Below are positions 9,687 to 23,625 of a stretch of 64,000 nt of DNA, piece after piece. The position numbers were made by a program, and so were the translations under genes. How positions within the stretch are numbered: position 1 is the first letter of the stretch; every line of letters begins with the position of its first letter. This DNA comes from Rubrivivax sp. SCN 71-131. Lineage in GTDB: Bacteria > Pseudomonadota > Gammaproteobacteria > Burkholderiales > Burkholderiaceae_C. The stretch is from the NCBI GenBank assembly GCA_001724995.1, contig MEFD01000016.1:62001-126000 (forward strand), given 5' to 3'. Below the pieces are notes generated by a model. It made no database searches. It saw only the letters and a list, made by a program, of their open reading frames with translations, and was not told the origin of the DNA.

Positions 9687-11542
9687 GCGGCCTCTGGGAC
9701 CTTGCCACCTTCGAGCAGCGCAGCGGCGCGATGACGCCGGGCGAGACCCTGCCGGAGCTGTTTCTCAACGCCGTGCAGGCGCGCGGTGACGCGGTGTGGA
9801 TGCGCGAGAAGAAGCTCGGCATCTGGCGCGAGTGGCGCTGGCGCGAGGCGGCGGTGGCCGTGCGCGAGATCGCGATGGGCCTGGCCGCCCTGGGCCTGCA
9901 GCCGGGGCAGACGGCGTCCATCCTCGCCAATACCGTCGTCGAGTGGGTGCTGGTCGACGTCGGCATCCTCTGCGCCGGTGGCGTCACCAACGGCATCTAC
10001 CCGACCGACAGCGAGCAGCAGGTCGTGTACCTGTGCGCCGACTCGGCCACGCGCATCGTCTTCGTCGAGGACGAGGAACAGCTCGACAAGCTGCTCGAGG
10101 TGCGCCAGCAGTTGCCGCTGCTGCAGCACATCGTCGTCTTCGACATGAAGGGCCTGGGCCAGTTCGAGGACGCGCAGGTGAGGAGCCTGGCCGCGCTGCG
10201 CGAGCTCGGCCGCGCCTTCGATGCCGCGCACCCGGGCGAGTACGAGCGCCGCTGCAGGAGCCGCGGTCCCGAGGACCTCGCCATCCTCGTCTACACCTCG
10301 GGCACGACGGGCCGGCCCAAGGGGGCGATGCACCTGCACGGGGGGATCATCTGGACGCTGCGCCGCATCGGCGTGCACTTGCCGCAGATGCAGGGCGACG
10401 AGCGCATGTGCTTCCTGCCGCTGTGCCACATCGCCGAGCGCATGATCGGCGCGTACTCGTCGATCGGCGCGGGCTCGATCCTGAACTTCGTCGAGAACCC
10501 GGACACCGTGGCCGAGAACGTGCGCGAGATCGCGCCGACGATCTTCTTCGCCGTGCCGCGGGTGTGGGAGAAGTTCTATTCCGCGGTGACCATCGGCGTG
10601 AAGGAGGCCGGGCGCGTGCAGCAGCTGGCCTACGCCTGGGCGATCGGCGTCGGCGGGCGCATCGCCGAACGCGTGCTGGCGCGCCGGCCGGTGCCGTGGC
10701 TGCTGCGCTGGCAGTTCCGCGTGGCGCGCTTCCTGGCCCTGGACAACGTGCGCAAGATCGTCGGCATCCACCGCGCGCGCTACCTGATCACCGGCGCGGC
10801 GCCGATCTCGCCCGACCTGGTGCGCTGGTTCATGGCCCTGGGCGTGCCCATGCTCGAAGGCTGGGGCATGACCGAGACCTGCGCCATCGGCACCATCAAC
10901 CGTGCCGATGCGATCAAGGCCGGGACCATCGGGCCGCCGATGGAGGGCATCGAGGCGCGCATCGACCCGGACAGCGGCGAGATCCAGCTGCGCGGGCGCA
11001 ACGTCTTCGCCGGCTACCTCAACCAGCCGGAGAAGACCGCGGAGGCGATCGACGCCGAGGGCTGGCTGCACACCGGCGACGTCGGCGCGGTGGACGAGGA
11101 AGGGTACTTCCGCATCACCGATCGCATGAAGGACATCATCATCACCGCCGGCGGCAAGAACGTGACGCCCAGCGAGTGGGAGAACGAGCTCAAGTTCTCG
11201 CCCTACATCACCGACGCCGTCGTCGTCGGCGACAAGCGACCCTATCTCGTGTGCATCGTGATGATCGACCAGGAGAACGTGGAGCGCTTCGCGCAGGAGC
11301 ACGACGTGCCCTTCAGCAACTATGCCAGCCTCGCCCGCGCGCCCGAGGTGCTGGCGCTGATCCAGCGCGAGATCGACAAGGTCAACGCGAAGTTCGCGCG
11401 CGTCGAGCAGGTCAAGCGCTTCTGGCTGCTGGACCTGCAGCTCGGTGCCGAGGACGAGGAGCTGACGCCGACCATGAAACTCAAGCGCAAGCTCGTCGAG
11501 AAGAAGTACGCTTCGCAGATCGAGGCGATGTACCCGGCCTGA
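9683..11542 (+). CDS. AMP-binding long-chain-type acyl-CoA synthetase
   Basis: YTSGTTGRPKGAM, GWGMTETCAIG, GWLHTGDVG, DRMKDIIITAGGKNVTPSE; overlaps livF by 4 nt. Confidence 0.9.
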   Translation: MSGLWDLATFEQRSGAMTPGETLPELFLNAVQARGDAVWMREKKLGIWREWRWREAAVAVREIAMGLAALGLQPGQTASILANTVVEWVLVDVGILCAGGVTNGIYPTDSEQQVVYLCADSATRIVFVEDEEQLDKLLEVRQQLPLLQHIVVFDMKGLGQFEDAQVRSLAALRELGRAFDAAHPGEYERRCRSRGPEDLAILVYTSGTTGRPKGAMHLHGGIIWTLRRIGVHLPQMQGDERMCFLPLCHIAERMIGAYSSIGAGSILNFVENPDTVAENVREIAPTIFFAVPRVWEKFYSAVTIGVKEAGRVQQLAYAWAIGVGGRIAERVLARRPVPWLLRWQFRVARFLALDNVRKIVGIHRARYLITGAAPISPDLVRWFMALGVPMLEGWGMTETCAIGTINRADAIKAGTIGPPMEGIEARIDPDSGEIQLRGRNVFAGYLNQPEKTAEAIDAEGWLHTGDVGAVDEEGYFRITDRMKDIIITAGGKNVTPSEWENELKFSPYITDAVVVGDKRPYLVCIVMIDQENVERFAQEHDVPFSNYASLARAPEVLALIQREIDKVNAKFARVEQVKRFWLLDLQLGAEDEELTPTMKLKRKLVEKKYASQIEAMYPA

Positions 11543-11573
11543 GTCAGGCCACCCACCGAGAAGGAGACCCGAG

Positions 11574-12743
11574 ATGAAAGTAGGTGCATGGGTGACGGTG
11601 GCGGCGTCCGCTCTGGCGCTGCTGGGCGGGGCTGCGCAGGCGCAGCAGCAGGGGGTGAGCAAGAACGAGATCCTGCTCGGCTCGATCCAGGACCTCTCCG
11701 GGCCGCTGGCGGGCTTCGGCAAGCAGGTGCGCCTGGGGCTGATGCTGCGCGTGGACGAAATCAACGAGCAGGGCGGCATCAACGGCCGCAAGCTCAGGCT
11801 GATCGTCGAGGACTCGGGCTACGACCCGAAGAAGGCGGTGCTGGCGGCGCAGAAGCTCGTCAACCAGGACAGGATCTTCATGATGGTCGGCCACATCGGC
11901 ACGGCGCAGAACCTGGCCGCGATGCCGGTGCAGTTCGAGAAGAACATCATCAACTTCATGCCCGTGACCGCGGCGCGCGAGATGTACGAGCCGTTTCACC
12001 GGCTCAAGTACGCGCTGGCCACGCCCTACTACGAGCAGATCCACGTCTTCCTGCCCAAGCTGATCAAGGAGAAGTCGCCCAAGGCGATCTGCGCCATCTA
12101 CCAGGATGACGAGTTCGGCCTCGAGGTGCTGCGCGGGGCGGAGACGGCGCTCAAGGAGATGAACCTGACGATGCACGAGAAGACCTCGTTCAAGCGCGGC
12201 GCGACCGACTTCTCCTCGCAGGTGGCGAAGATGAAGGCCGCGAACTGCGACTTCGTCGTGCTCGGCACCATCATCCGCGAGACCATCGGCACCGTCGCCA
12301 CGGCGCGCAAGCTGGGCTTCAACCCGCTCTTCGTCGGCTCACAGGCGGCCTACACCGACCTCATCCACAAGCTCGGTGGTCCGGCGATGAACGGCGTCTA
12401 CGCCACCATGGCCACGCAGCACCCCTACCTGGACGACGCCTCGCAGCCGGTGCGCTTCTGGGCCAACAAGTACAAGACCAAGTTCAACGAGGACCCGACC
12501 GTGTTCTCGGTCTACGGCTACAACATCGTCGACATGTTCGCCCAGGCCGCGGGCAAGGCCGGGGCCAACCTCACCACCGACAGCTTCATCAAGGTGATGG
12601 ACACGATGAAGGTTGCACCCGACATCTTCGGCACGCCGGAGCTGACGTTCGGCCCGCAGAAGCGCCTGGGCAGCATGGCCAGCCGGCTCTCGCAGATCCA
12701 GGACGGGCGCTGGAAGGTGGTGAGCGAGTACGTCTCGCCCTGA
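11574..12743 (+). CDS. ABC transporter substrate-binding protein, branched-chain amino acid family
   Basis: Signal peptide, EILLGSIQDLSGPLAGFGKQVRLG..., downstream of livHMGF. Confidence 0.9.
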   Translation: MKVGAWVTVAASALALLGGAAQAQQQGVSKNEILLGSIQDLSGPLAGFGKQVRLGLMLRVDEINEQGGINGRKLRLIVEDSGYDPKKAVLAAQKLVNQDRIFMMVGHIGTAQNLAAMPVQFEKNIINFMPVTAAREMYEPFHRLKYALATPYYEQIHVFLPKLIKEKSPKAICAIYQDDEFGLEVLRGAETALKEMNLTMHEKTSFKRGATDFSSQVAKMKAANCDFVVLGTIIRETIGTVATARKLGFNPLFVGSQAAYTDLIHKLGGPAMNGVYATMATQHPYLDDASQPVRFWANKYKTKFNEDPTVFSVYGYNIVDMFAQAAGKAGANLTTDSFIKVMDTMKVAPDIFGTPELTFGPQKRLGSMASRLSQIQDGRWKVVSEYVSP

Positions 12744-12760
12744 GGGTCGCGCGGCTTTGG

Positions 12761-12803
12761 CCGGGGAGGGTGGGACGGCGGTCCGCCGGCACCCTCACCC
12801 CGG
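12761..12803. repeat. Imperfect inverted repeat, REP-like or terminator
   Basis: CCGGGGAGGGTG...CACCCTCACCCCGG between the substrate-binding protein and rlmD. Confidence 0.5.
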
Positions 12804-12866
12804 TCCCTCCCGCGCAGCGGCAGAGGGCGGTCCTGTCCCGGATCACGCGCCTCGGATAATCGGCCG

Positions 12867-14225
12867 ATGACAGCGCAAGAGGAATGGCTCGAGGTCGAAT
12901 CGCTGGACCTCGATGCGCAGGGCGTGGCGCATCGCGCCGACGGCAAGGTGGTCTTCATCGAGGGCGCGCTGCCTGGCGAGCGCGTGCAGGCGGCGGTGGC
13001 GCGCCGCAAGAACCACTGGGAACAGGCGCAGCTCGCGGCGCTCGCGCGCGAGAGCGCGCAGCGCGTGCGCCCGGCGTGCGCGCACTTCGGCCTGCACGCC
13101 GGCGCCTGCGGCGGCTGCAAGATGCAGCACCTGCACCTGTCGGCGCAGGTCGCCATCAAGCAGCGCGTGCTGGAGGACAACCTGCTGCATCTGGCGAAGG
13201 TGCAGCCGCAGCAACTGCTGCGCGCGATCGAGGGCCCGGCCTGGGGCTACCGCTGGCGGGCCCGCCTGTCCGTGCGCCACGTGCAGAAGAAGGGCACGGT
13301 GCTGGTTGGCTTTCACGAGCGCAAGTCGCGCTACGTGGCCGACATGCGCGAGTGCCGGGTGCTGCCGCCGGCGGTGAGCGCGCTGCTGCTGCCGCTGCGC
13401 GAACTGGTCGGCGCCCTCGAGCAGCGCGACCGCGTGCCGCAGCTCGAGCTCGCGGTCGGCGACGAGGTCACGGCGTTGGTGCTGCGCCATCTGCAGCCGC
13501 TGACGGTGGCCGACGCCGCGCGCCTGCGCGCGTTCGCGGCCGAGCACGGCGTGCAGTGGTGGCTGCAGGCCAAGGGTCCGGAGACCGTGCAGCGCCTGGA
13601 CGAAGGCGGCCCCGAACTGGCCTATGCGCTGCCCGAGTTCGGCGTCGTGATGCCCTTCAAGCCGACCGACTTCACACAGGTCAACCCGCACATCAACCGC
13701 GTGCTGGTGGGCCGCGCGATCGGCCTGCTCGATCCGCAGCCGCACGAGCGCGTCGTGGACTGGTTCTGTGGCCTGGGCAACTTCACGCTGCCGCTGGCCA
13801 CGCGCGCGCAACGGGTGCATGGCCTCGAGGGCAGCGCGGTGCTGGTGCAGCGCGCCGGCGAGAACGCGCGCCGCAACGGCCTGGCGCAGCGGGCGAGCTT
13901 CGAGGCGCGTGACCTGCTCGAGATCGGCGCCGCCGACGTCGTGGCCACCGGGGCGGCCGAACGCTGGCTCGTCGACCCGCCGCGCGAGGGGGCGTTCGCA
14001 CTCGCCAAGGCGCTGGCCGACCTGCACGCGTCCCCCGCGGACGGCTGGCAGCCACCGCGACGCGTCGTCTACGTCAGCTGCAACCCGGCCACGCTCGCGC
14101 GCGACGCCGGGCTGCTCGTGCACCAGGCGGGCTACCGCTGCAGTGGCGCGGGCGTGGTCAACATGTTCCCCCACACGGCCCACGTCGAGAGCATCGCGGT
14201 CTTCGATCGCGACGCCTCGACCTAG
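12867..14225 (+). CDS. rlmD: 23S rRNA (uracil(1939)-C(5))-methyltransferase RlmD
   Basis: TRAM-like N-terminus, Cys-rich [47 protein letters not shown]. Confidence 0.93.
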   Translation: MTAQEEWLEVESLDLDAQGVAHRADGKVVFIEGALPGERVQAAVARRKNHWEQAQLAALARESAQRVRPACAHFGLHAGACGGCKMQHLHLSAQVAIKQRVLEDNLLHLAKVQPQQLLRAIEGPAWGYRWRARLSVRHVQKKGTVLVGFHERKSRYVADMRECRVLPPAVSALLLPLRELVGALEQRDRVPQLELAVGDEVTALVLRHLQPLTVADAARLRAFAAEHGVQWWLQAKGPETVQRLDEGGPELAYALPEFGVVMPFKPTDFTQVNPHINRVLVGRAIGLLDPQPHERVVDWFCGLGNFTLPLATRAQRVHGLEGSAVLVQRAGENARRNGLAQRASFEARDLLEIGAADVVATGAAERWLVDPPREGAFALAKALADLHASPADGWQPPRRVVYVSCNPATLARDAGLLVHQAGYRCSGAGVVNMFPHTAHVESIAVFDRDAST

Positions 14226-14249
14226 GTTTTGACTCCAGGAGGCAGCGCG

Positions 14250-14339
14250 ATGGACGCGATCACGATCGATCACAACCCGCGCGGCGGCATCTCGCGCCCA
14301 GGCCGGCCGGTGGAGCGCGCGCTCGAGGTGCCCGGCTGA
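14250..14339 (+). pseudogene. 29-codon ORF resembling a decayed ArsC/Spx-like reductase N-terminus
   Basis: MDAITIDHNPRGGISRPGRPVERALEVPG* behind an AGGAGG-like RBS; ITIxHNPRCGxSR is typical of ArsC-like proteins. Confidence 0.35.
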
Positions 14340-14357
14340 CGCGGGCACGGCGCGCAC

Positions 14358-15665
14358 TCAGCCGGGGGTGATTCGCCGCGCCTCGACGTAGTAGCGCTTT
14401 TCGTTGGCCTCGCCGATGGAGAAGGTCTTGCGCGGCAGCGGGCCCTTGTGCACGACTCGGCGCAATAGTTCGCTCTTGTCGAGCGCGGGCAGGTGCACGC
14501 CGGCATGTCCCGGCGCCTGCGCCAGGCGCTCGAGCACCTCGTCGCCGTGGATATAGTCGACGTCGGCGATCGCCGGGCCCTCGAGCAGGCGGTCGATGAA
14601 GGGCTGCAGGGCGTCCAGGCCGAGCGCCGTCGGCGCGCCGTCGATCTCGCCGACCCAGAAGTGCGCGCCGGGCCCGATCAGGCCGAAGCGGTGCGAATGG
14701 CTCCCGACCTGCTCGCGCATGGCTGCCGCGGAGGCGACCTCGGCCCAGTGCAGCGCGCTGCCGAATGCCTGCGTGAGCGCATCCCGCAGGTCCACCGTGA
14801 CGCCGAAGAGCAGGCGGTGGATGGGCTCGAAGACGAGGGCGGGGTCGTGGATGTTGACGATCTCCACGAGCGCGAAGCGGCCCGGATGATCGGGGCCGGC
14901 CGTGGCCCTGATCTCGTTCCAAGTCGCCTTGGCGGTGGCCAGCGAATGGTTGCCGTCGCCGACCGGAAACAGCATCACCGGCGTGCCGTCGGGCACGCGA
15001 TAGCGCCGGGCGAAGGCATGCGGATCGGCCAGCGCGTCCAGGGCGGCGACGACGCGGTCCGCGCGCGGTGCATCGACGGCGCGGCCGCTGACATGGCCGC
15101 CGCCGGCCATGAGCTCGATGTCGTAGAGCGGCGCGAGCGCATCGCGCTGGCGCGTCAGCGGCTCGATCACCGTGCCCTCGGGGTCGTCGATCAGCACCAT
15201 CACGTGCGGCAGCTCGAGCGCAGCACCCCGGCGCACGGCTACGCGCGGCGCGATGCGCGCGACGATGGTGCCCTCGGTCGGGCGGATCAGGCTCGTCGAG
15301 GCGGCGTCGAAGTCGTAGCGCTCGAGGTCGAGTTCGAGCATCAGCCCGTGCCGCGTGCGCCCGCCGACGCGGCGCTCGACGTGGATCGGCCCCCGGTGCT
15401 CGACGAGCAGGCCGCGCGCGAGGTAGTCGCGCATCGCCGCCTGGATGCGCTCGATGCGCGCCGCGGCGTCGACGTCGTCCAGATGAACCTCCGGAAAGAT
15501 CAGGCACAGCGTGGACGGGGCCTCGCCGACCTCGCGCTCGACCGCCTCCCAGTACGCCGGCTCCGAGGTGTACTGGTCGCAGGCGACGACGGCCCACTTG
15601 TGCAGGTCGATGCCCGCGGCGGGCAGATGGATGAGGGGAAGGCGGAATCCGTGGTCGGGGGTCAT
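14358..15665 (-). CDS. DUF1015 family protein
   Basis: LPLIHLPAAGIDLHKWAVVACDQYTSEPAYWEAVEREVGEAPSTL and HSLATAKATW; start set at CAT 15663-15665. Confidence 0.8.
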   Translation of the reverse strand: MTPDHGFRLPLIHLPAAGIDLHKWAVVACDQYTSEPAYWEAVEREVGEAPSTLCLIFPEVHLDDVDAAARIERIQAAMRDYLARGLLVEHRGPIHVERRVGGRTRHGLMLELDLERYDFDAASTSLIRPTEGTIVARIAPRVAVRRGAALELPHVMVLIDDPEGTVIEPLTRQRDALAPLYDIELMAGGGHVSGRAVDAPRADRVVAALDALADPHAFARRYRVPDGTPVMLFPVGDGNHSLATAKATWNEIRATAGPDHPGRFALVEIVNIHDPALVFEPIHRLLFGVTVDLRDALTQAFGSALHWAEVASAAAMREQVGSHSHRFGLIGPGAHFWVGEIDGAPTALGLDALQPFIDRLLEGPAIADVDYIHGDEVLERLAQAPGHAGVHLPALDKSELLRRVVHKGPLPRKTFSIGEANEKRYYVEARRITPG

Positions 15666-15730
15666 CGCGGTGGTGGGCTTGGCTCGGTTCGGGATCAGGC
15701 GCAGGCCGAGGTGGGGGGCGGCCGGCAACG

Positions 15731-15754
15731 CAAAAGGGCCCCGGTCGGGGCCCT
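15731..15754 (-). terminator. Rho-independent terminator downstream of the BI-1 family gene
   Basis: AGGGCCCC-GGTC-GGGGCCCT hairpin followed on the minus strand by TTTTGCG. Confidence 0.75.
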
Positions 15755-15822
15755 CTCGTGGGCGCAGGGTCGGTGCAGGGTCGGTGCGGCGCCGGCCGCC
15801 GCCCGCGCCGGGCTCGAGCGCC

Positions 15823-16509
15823 TCAGTCCTCCCCGCCCAGGATGCCGAACATCGCCAGCAGGCTCTGGAAGACGTTGTAGAGGCTCAGGTACACGCCCAG
15901 CGTGGCCATGACGTAGTTGGTTTCCTCGCCGTCGCGCACGCGCTTCAGGTCGACCAGGATGAAGGCCGAGAAGACGAGGATCGCCAGCACGGCCAGCGTC
16001 ATCATCAGCGCGCTGCTCTGCACGAACACGTTGACGATGCCGACGACCAGGATGCCGATGGCGCCGATGAAGAGGAAGCGCGAGAAGCCCGAGAGGTCGC
16101 GCTTGACGACGGTGGAGAGCAGCGACATCGCGAAGAAGGCGGCACTCGTGCCGGCGAAGGCCATCATCACCAGGCTCGCACCGTTGCCCATCGACAGCAC
16201 GACCGAGAGCAGCCGCGCCAGCATGAGCCCCATGAAGAAGGTGAAGCCCAGCAACAGCGCCACGCCCAGCCCCGAGTTCGCGTTGCGCTGGATGGCGAAC
16301 ATGAAGCCGAACGCACCCGCCAGGAAGACGACGAGGCTGATCATCGGCGACATCGCGCTGGTGATGCCGGTGGCCACGCCGACCCAGGCACCGAGCACGG
16401 TGGGGATCATCGACAGCGCCAGCAGCGCATAGGTGTTGCGCAGCACGCGGTTGCGTTCGGCGCCCAGGGCGAGCGGCGAGCCGCCGAAATGTTCGGTGTT
16501 CGTCGTCAT
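15823..16509 (-). CDS. Bax inhibitor-1/YccA family membrane protein
   Basis: NRVLRNTYALLALSMIPTVLGA..., seven predicted TM segments, FQSLLAMFGILGGED C-terminus. Confidence 0.9.
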   Translation of the reverse strand: MTTNTEHFGGSPLALGAERNRVLRNTYALLALSMIPTVLGAWVGVATGITSAMSPMISLVVFLAGAFGFMFAIQRNANSGLGVALLLGFTFFMGLMLARLLSVVLSMGNGASLVMMAFAGTSAAFFAMSLLSTVVKRDLSGFSRFLFIGAIGILVVGIVNVFVQSSALMMTLAVLAILVFSAFILVDLKRVRDGEETNYVMATLGVYLSLYNVFQSLLAMFGILGGED

Positions 16510-16738
16510 ACGACCTCCATGGGATGCAATCGACAAGGATTCTAGTCGGGCGGCCGGCGCCACGAGAGGAACCGGCCTTTTTCGACCCCAGGACCGGAAA
16601 AGGAGCGTCGGGCGGGCGCGGACCCGAGGGCGCCTGACACCACAGGCGCCCAACCACGCGTTGGTACCCTTGGCGCGCCGAAGGTTCCTCGGCTATGGTC
16701 CGCGGCGGCTCGTGAAGCGCCGACTCGAGGAACGCCCG

Positions 16739-17137
16739 ATGAAGACGAAACCCCAACTCATGCTCGCGGACGTGCGCCGCATCGCCGCGGCGGCCGAGGC
16801 CGAGGCGCTGGCCAACCAATGGGCGGTGAGCATCGCGATCGTCGACGACGGCGGCCACCTGCTGTGGCTGCAGCGCCTGGACGGTGCGGCGCCGATCACC
16901 GCGCAGATCGCGCCGGCGAAGGCGCAGACGTCAGCTCTGGGCGGGCGCGAGAGCAAGGCCTACGAGGACATGATCAACGGCGGCCGCTTCGCCTTCCTGA
17001 GCGCTCCGCTGGTCGCTGCGCTCGAAGGCGGCGTGCCGGTGATCGTCGACGGCCAGGTGGTCGGCGCCGTCGGCGTGAGCGGGGTGAAGAGCGGGGAGGA
17101 CGTGCGCATCGCGCGCGCCGCCATCGCCGCGCTATAA
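16739..17137 (+). CDS. GlcG/HbpS family heme-binding-like protein
   Basis: NQWAVSIAIVDDGGHLLWLQRLDGA, GGVPVIVDGQVVGAVGVSGVKSGEDVRIARAAIAAL. Confidence 0.85.
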   Translation: MKTKPQLMLADVRRIAAAAEAEALANQWAVSIAIVDDGGHLLWLQRLDGAAPITAQIAPAKAQTSALGGRESKAYEDMINGGRFAFLSAPLVAALEGGVPVIVDGQVVGAVGVSGVKSGEDVRIARAAIAAL

Positions 17138-17139
17138 TT
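17134..17139 (+). promoter_or_regulatory. Candidate carAB promoter -10 element (TATAAT)
   Basis: Perfect TATAAT overlapping the stop codon of the upstream gene, ~90 bp before carA; -35 is weak. Confidence 0.45.
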
Positions 17140-17224
17140 TACAGGTTTACCCGCCAACATCGCAGCCTAGCGAAATCCCGACACCGGTTTCCCTCGGATT
17201 CATTCCCGGCCGCGCGGCCCTGGG

Positions 17225-18421
17225 GTGGAGCTGGGCGAGCGAATCCCGGAGTCCCCTTTGCTGCCCCTCCAGTCCAGCGCACGCGCACGCGCGCTCCTCG
17301 CCCTCGCGGACGGCACGACCTTTCTCGGTTCCTCGATCGGTGCGGCCGGCCGCACGGTCGGCGAGGTGGTGTTCAACACCGCCATGACCGGCTACCAGGA
17401 AGTGCTCACCGACCCGAGCTATCGACGTCAGCTCGTCACGCTGACCTACCCCCACATCGGTAACACCGGCGTCAATGCAGAGGACCTCGAGTCCTCGGGC
17501 GTGCAGGCCGCGGGTCTGATCGTGCGCGACGTGCCGGTGCGCATGTCGAGCTTTCGCGCCACCGCGACGCTGCCGGACTACCTGCAGCGCGAAGGCGTGG
17601 TCGCGCTGGCCGACATCGACACCCGCCGCCTGACGCGGCACCTGCGCAGCACCGGGACGCAGAACGGCTGCATCACCGCCTTCGCGCCGGGCGCCGAAGT
17701 CGGCGAACGCGAGTGCGCCGAGGCGGTGGCGGCGGCGCGCGCCGCGCCCTCGATGCTCGGCCTGGACCTGGCGCAGGAGGTGAGCACCGCCCAGCCCTAC
17801 GAGTGGACCGAGACCGAGTGGCGCCTGGGCGAAGGCTACGGCCGGCTCGTCGACGCCACGCACCATGTCGTGGCCTACGACTTCGGCGTCAAGCGCAACA
17901 TCCTGCGCATGCTGTCCAGCCGCGGCTGCCGCGTCACCGTGGTGCCGGCGCGCACACCCGCGCGCGAGGCGCTGGCGCTGCGCCCGCACGGCATCTTCCT
18001 GAGCAACGGACCGGGTGACCCGCAGCCCTGCGACTACGCGATCGAGGCGGTGCGCGAGTTCCTGTCCGTCGGCATCCCGGTGTTCGGCATCTGCCTCGGG
18101 CACCAGATCATGGCCCTGGCCTGCGGGGCGCGGACCTTCAAGATGAAGTTCGGCCACCACGGCGCCAACCACCCGGTGAAGGACCTGCAGACCGGCGGCG
18201 TGGCCATCACCAGCCAGAACCACGGCTTCGCGGTCGAGCTCGAGTCGCTGCCGGCCACGCTGCGCGCCACGCATGTGAGCCTCTTCGACGGCACGCTGCA
18301 GGGCATGGCGCATGTCGAGCGCCCGGCGTTCAGCTTCCAGGGCCACCCCGAGGCGCTGCCCGGGCCGCACGACATCGGCCACCTCTTCGACCACTTCGTG
18401 AAATTGATGGAAGTACGCTGA
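17225..18421 (+). CDS. carA: Carbamoyl-phosphate synthase small subunit (non-ATG start, 17225 or slightly downstream)
   Basis: [56 protein letters not shown]. Confidence 0.96.
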   Translation: MELGERIPESPLLPLQSSARARALLALADGTTFLGSSIGAAGRTVGEVVFNTAMTGYQEVLTDPSYRRQLVTLTYPHIGNTGVNAEDLESSGVQAAGLIVRDVPVRMSSFRATATLPDYLQREGVVALADIDTRRLTRHLRSTGTQNGCITAFAPGAEVGERECAEAVAAARAAPSMLGLDLAQEVSTAQPYEWTETEWRLGEGYGRLVDATHHVVAYDFGVKRNILRMLSSRGCRVTVVPARTPAREALALRPHGIFLSNGPGDPQPCDYAIEAVREFLSVGIPVFGICLGHQIMALACGARTFKMKFGHHGANHPVKDLQTGGVAITSQNHGFAVELESLPATLRATHVSLFDGTLQGMAHVERPAFSFQGHPEALPGPHDIGHLFDHFVKLMEVR

Positions 18422-18422
18422 C

Positions 18423-21695
<3,273 letters not shown>

Positions 21696-21715
21696 ACTCG
21701 GGCCCTCATCCAACA

Positions 21716-21754
21716 CGCCGCAGCCGCCTCTTGCGAGGGACGCTGCGGCGGTTT
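21716..21754 (+). terminator. Candidate terminator between carB and greA
   Basis: CGCCGCAGC ... GCTGCGGCG 9-bp stem followed by GTTT. Confidence 0.55.
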
Positions 21755-21815
21755 CGCTTCTGCCTGCGGCCCGCTCGAGGCTTGGCCGCGACCAGTCCTT
21801 CCTGTCGAGTCGACC

Positions 21816-22292
21816 ATGGCCACCATTCCCCTGACCCTCCGCGGCGCCGAGCAGCTCAAGGCCGAACTGCATCGTCTGAAGACCGTCGAGCGCCACGCCG
21901 CGATCCAGGCCATCGCCGAGGCGCGCGCGCAGGGCGACCTCTCCGAGAACGCCGAGTACGACGCCGCCAAGGACCGGCAGGGTTTCGTCGAGGGGCGCAT
22001 CAAGGAACTCGAGGCCAAGCTCGCCGCGGCGCAGGTGATCGACCCGGCCGCGGTGAATGCCGGCGGCAGGGTGGTGTTCGGCGCCACCGTCGACCTCGAG
22101 GACGAGGACAGCGGGCAGAAGGTCACCTACCAGATCGTCGGCGACGACGAGGCCGACCTGAAGCTCGGCCTGATCTCGATCAGCAGCCCGATCGCGCGCG
22201 CCCTCATCGGCAAGGTCGCGGGCGACGTCGCCGAGGTGCAGGCTCCGGGCGGCCTGCACCACTGGGAAATCATGGACGTGCGCTACGTCTGA
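21816..22292 (+). CDS. greA: Transcription elongation factor GreA
   Basis: [40 protein letters not shown]. Confidence 0.96.
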   Translation: MATIPLTLRGAEQLKAELHRLKTVERHAAIQAIAEARAQGDLSENAEYDAAKDRQGFVEGRIKELEAKLAAAQVIDPAAVNAGGRVVFGATVDLEDEDSGQKVTYQIVGDDEADLKLGLISISSPIARALIGKVAGDVAEVQAPGGLHHWEIMDVRYV

Positions 22293-22342
22293 TGGCCCGC
22301 AGGGCCGGGCCGCGCGCAGCCCGCCTCCCGCGTGCCTCGGCC

Positions 22343-22810
22343 TCAGCGCGCCTTCTTCGTCGATCGCTGCGTCGGCCGCGCCCGCTTCACGAGGCCGCCC
22401 GCGGTCACGCGCTGGTTGCCCAGCACCTCGAGCTTCTGCGCCACCGGCGCGCGCCCCGGGCGTGCGCTCGGCTTCACGACGCGAACCACGCGCGGCCCGG
22501 GCTTGCGATCCGCGCGCTCGCCGCGGGACTTCTCCGCCGGCGGCCGCCAGAGCACCAGCAGCTTGCCGATGTGCTGCACCGGCGCGGCGCCCAGGGCCTG
22601 CGCCAGCGCCAGCAGCGTCGCCTCGCGCAGGCTGCGGTCGTCGCTGAAGACGCGCACCTTGATGAGGCCATGCGCAGCGAGCGCGGCGTCGACCTCGCGC
22701 TGCACCGCGGCCGTGAGGCCCTCGGCGCCGATCATGGCCACGGGCTCGAGGTGGTGTGCCAGGCCGCGCATTTCCTTGCGCTCGGCGGGGGTCAGGGTGA
22801 GGACGGGCAT
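22343..22810 (-). CDS. yhbY: YhbY/CRS1-type RNA-binding protein
   Basis: [54 protein letters not shown]; divergent to rlmE. Confidence 0.9.
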   Translation of the reverse strand: MPVLTLTPAERKEMRGLAHHLEPVAMIGAEGLTAAVQREVDAALAAHGLIKVRVFSDDRSLREATLLALAQALGAAPVQHIGKLLVLWRPPAEKSRGERADRKPGPRVVRVVKPSARPGRAPVAQKLEVLGNQRVTAGGLVKRARPTQRSTKKAR

Positions 22811-22830
22811 GCCCCTATTATCGGCGCCCG

Positions 22831-23517
22831 ATGAACGTCAAGAGCCGCAGCAAGAAGGTCAACAAGGCCTGGTTGCACGATCACCTCAACGATCCCTACG
22901 TGCGCCGCGCGCAGGCCGAGGGCTACCGTTCGCGCGCGGCCTACAAGCTGGCCGAGATCGACGAGGCCTTCCGCCTGCTGCGCCCGGGGCACACGGTGGT
23001 CGACCTTGGCGCGGCGCCGGGGGCGTGGAGCCAGTACCTGCGGCGGCGCCTGGGCGCCGAGGCCGCGGGGCCGGGCGGGGTCGGGCCGCGCACCACGCTG
23101 CTGGCGCTGGACCTGCTGCCGATGGAGCCCATCGACGGCGTGCTCTTCCTGCAGGGCGACTTCCGCGAGGACGAGTCGCTGCGGGCGCTGGAAGCCGCGC
23201 TGCGGGGGCGGCCGGTGGACGTGGTGATCTCGGACATGGCGCCCAACCTCTCCGGCGTGGCCAGCGCCGACGCCGCGCGCATGGCCGACCTGGTCGAACT
23301 GGCGGTGGACTTCGCCGAGCGCCACCTGCGACCGGACGGCGTGCTGGTGGCCAAGGTCTTTCACGGCAGCGGCTACAGCCAGCTCGTCGAGCGCTTCAAG
23401 CGCAGCTTTCGCCTCGTCAAGCCGCACAAGCCCAAGGCGTCGCGGGCGCGCTCGGCGGAAACCTTTCTCGTCGGCATCGGCCCAAAGGCGGAGGCCAACC
23501 CCCGGCAAAGCGCTTGA
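22831..23517 (+). CDS. rlmE: 23S rRNA (uridine(2552)-2'-O)-methyltransferase RlmE/FtsJ
   Basis: [49 protein letters not shown]. Confidence 0.95.
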   Translation: MNVKSRSKKVNKAWLHDHLNDPYVRRAQAEGYRSRAAYKLAEIDEAFRLLRPGHTVVDLGAAPGAWSQYLRRRLGAEAAGPGGVGPRTTLLALDLLPMEPIDGVLFLQGDFREDESLRALEAALRGRPVDVVISDMAPNLSGVASADAARMADLVELAVDFAERHLRPDGVLVAKVFHGSGYSQLVERFKRSFRLVKPHKPKASRARSAETFLVGIGPKAEANPRQSA

Positions 23518-23625
23518 TCGGCAGGGAATTGCCGGTCACTCGAGCGGCTCCCCGGGGTTGACCGCAATAGAATCGCCCGCATATGGGCGGGGTCGCGCGC
23601 CCTGCGCGCCGCCCAAGGAGTCGCA

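Noticed and set aside
14260-15597. 445-aa minus-strand ORF overlapping DUF1015 gene
   Set aside because: Arg/Ala/Pro-rich translation of an alternate frame; DUF1015 frame 14358-15665 is supported by family motifs.
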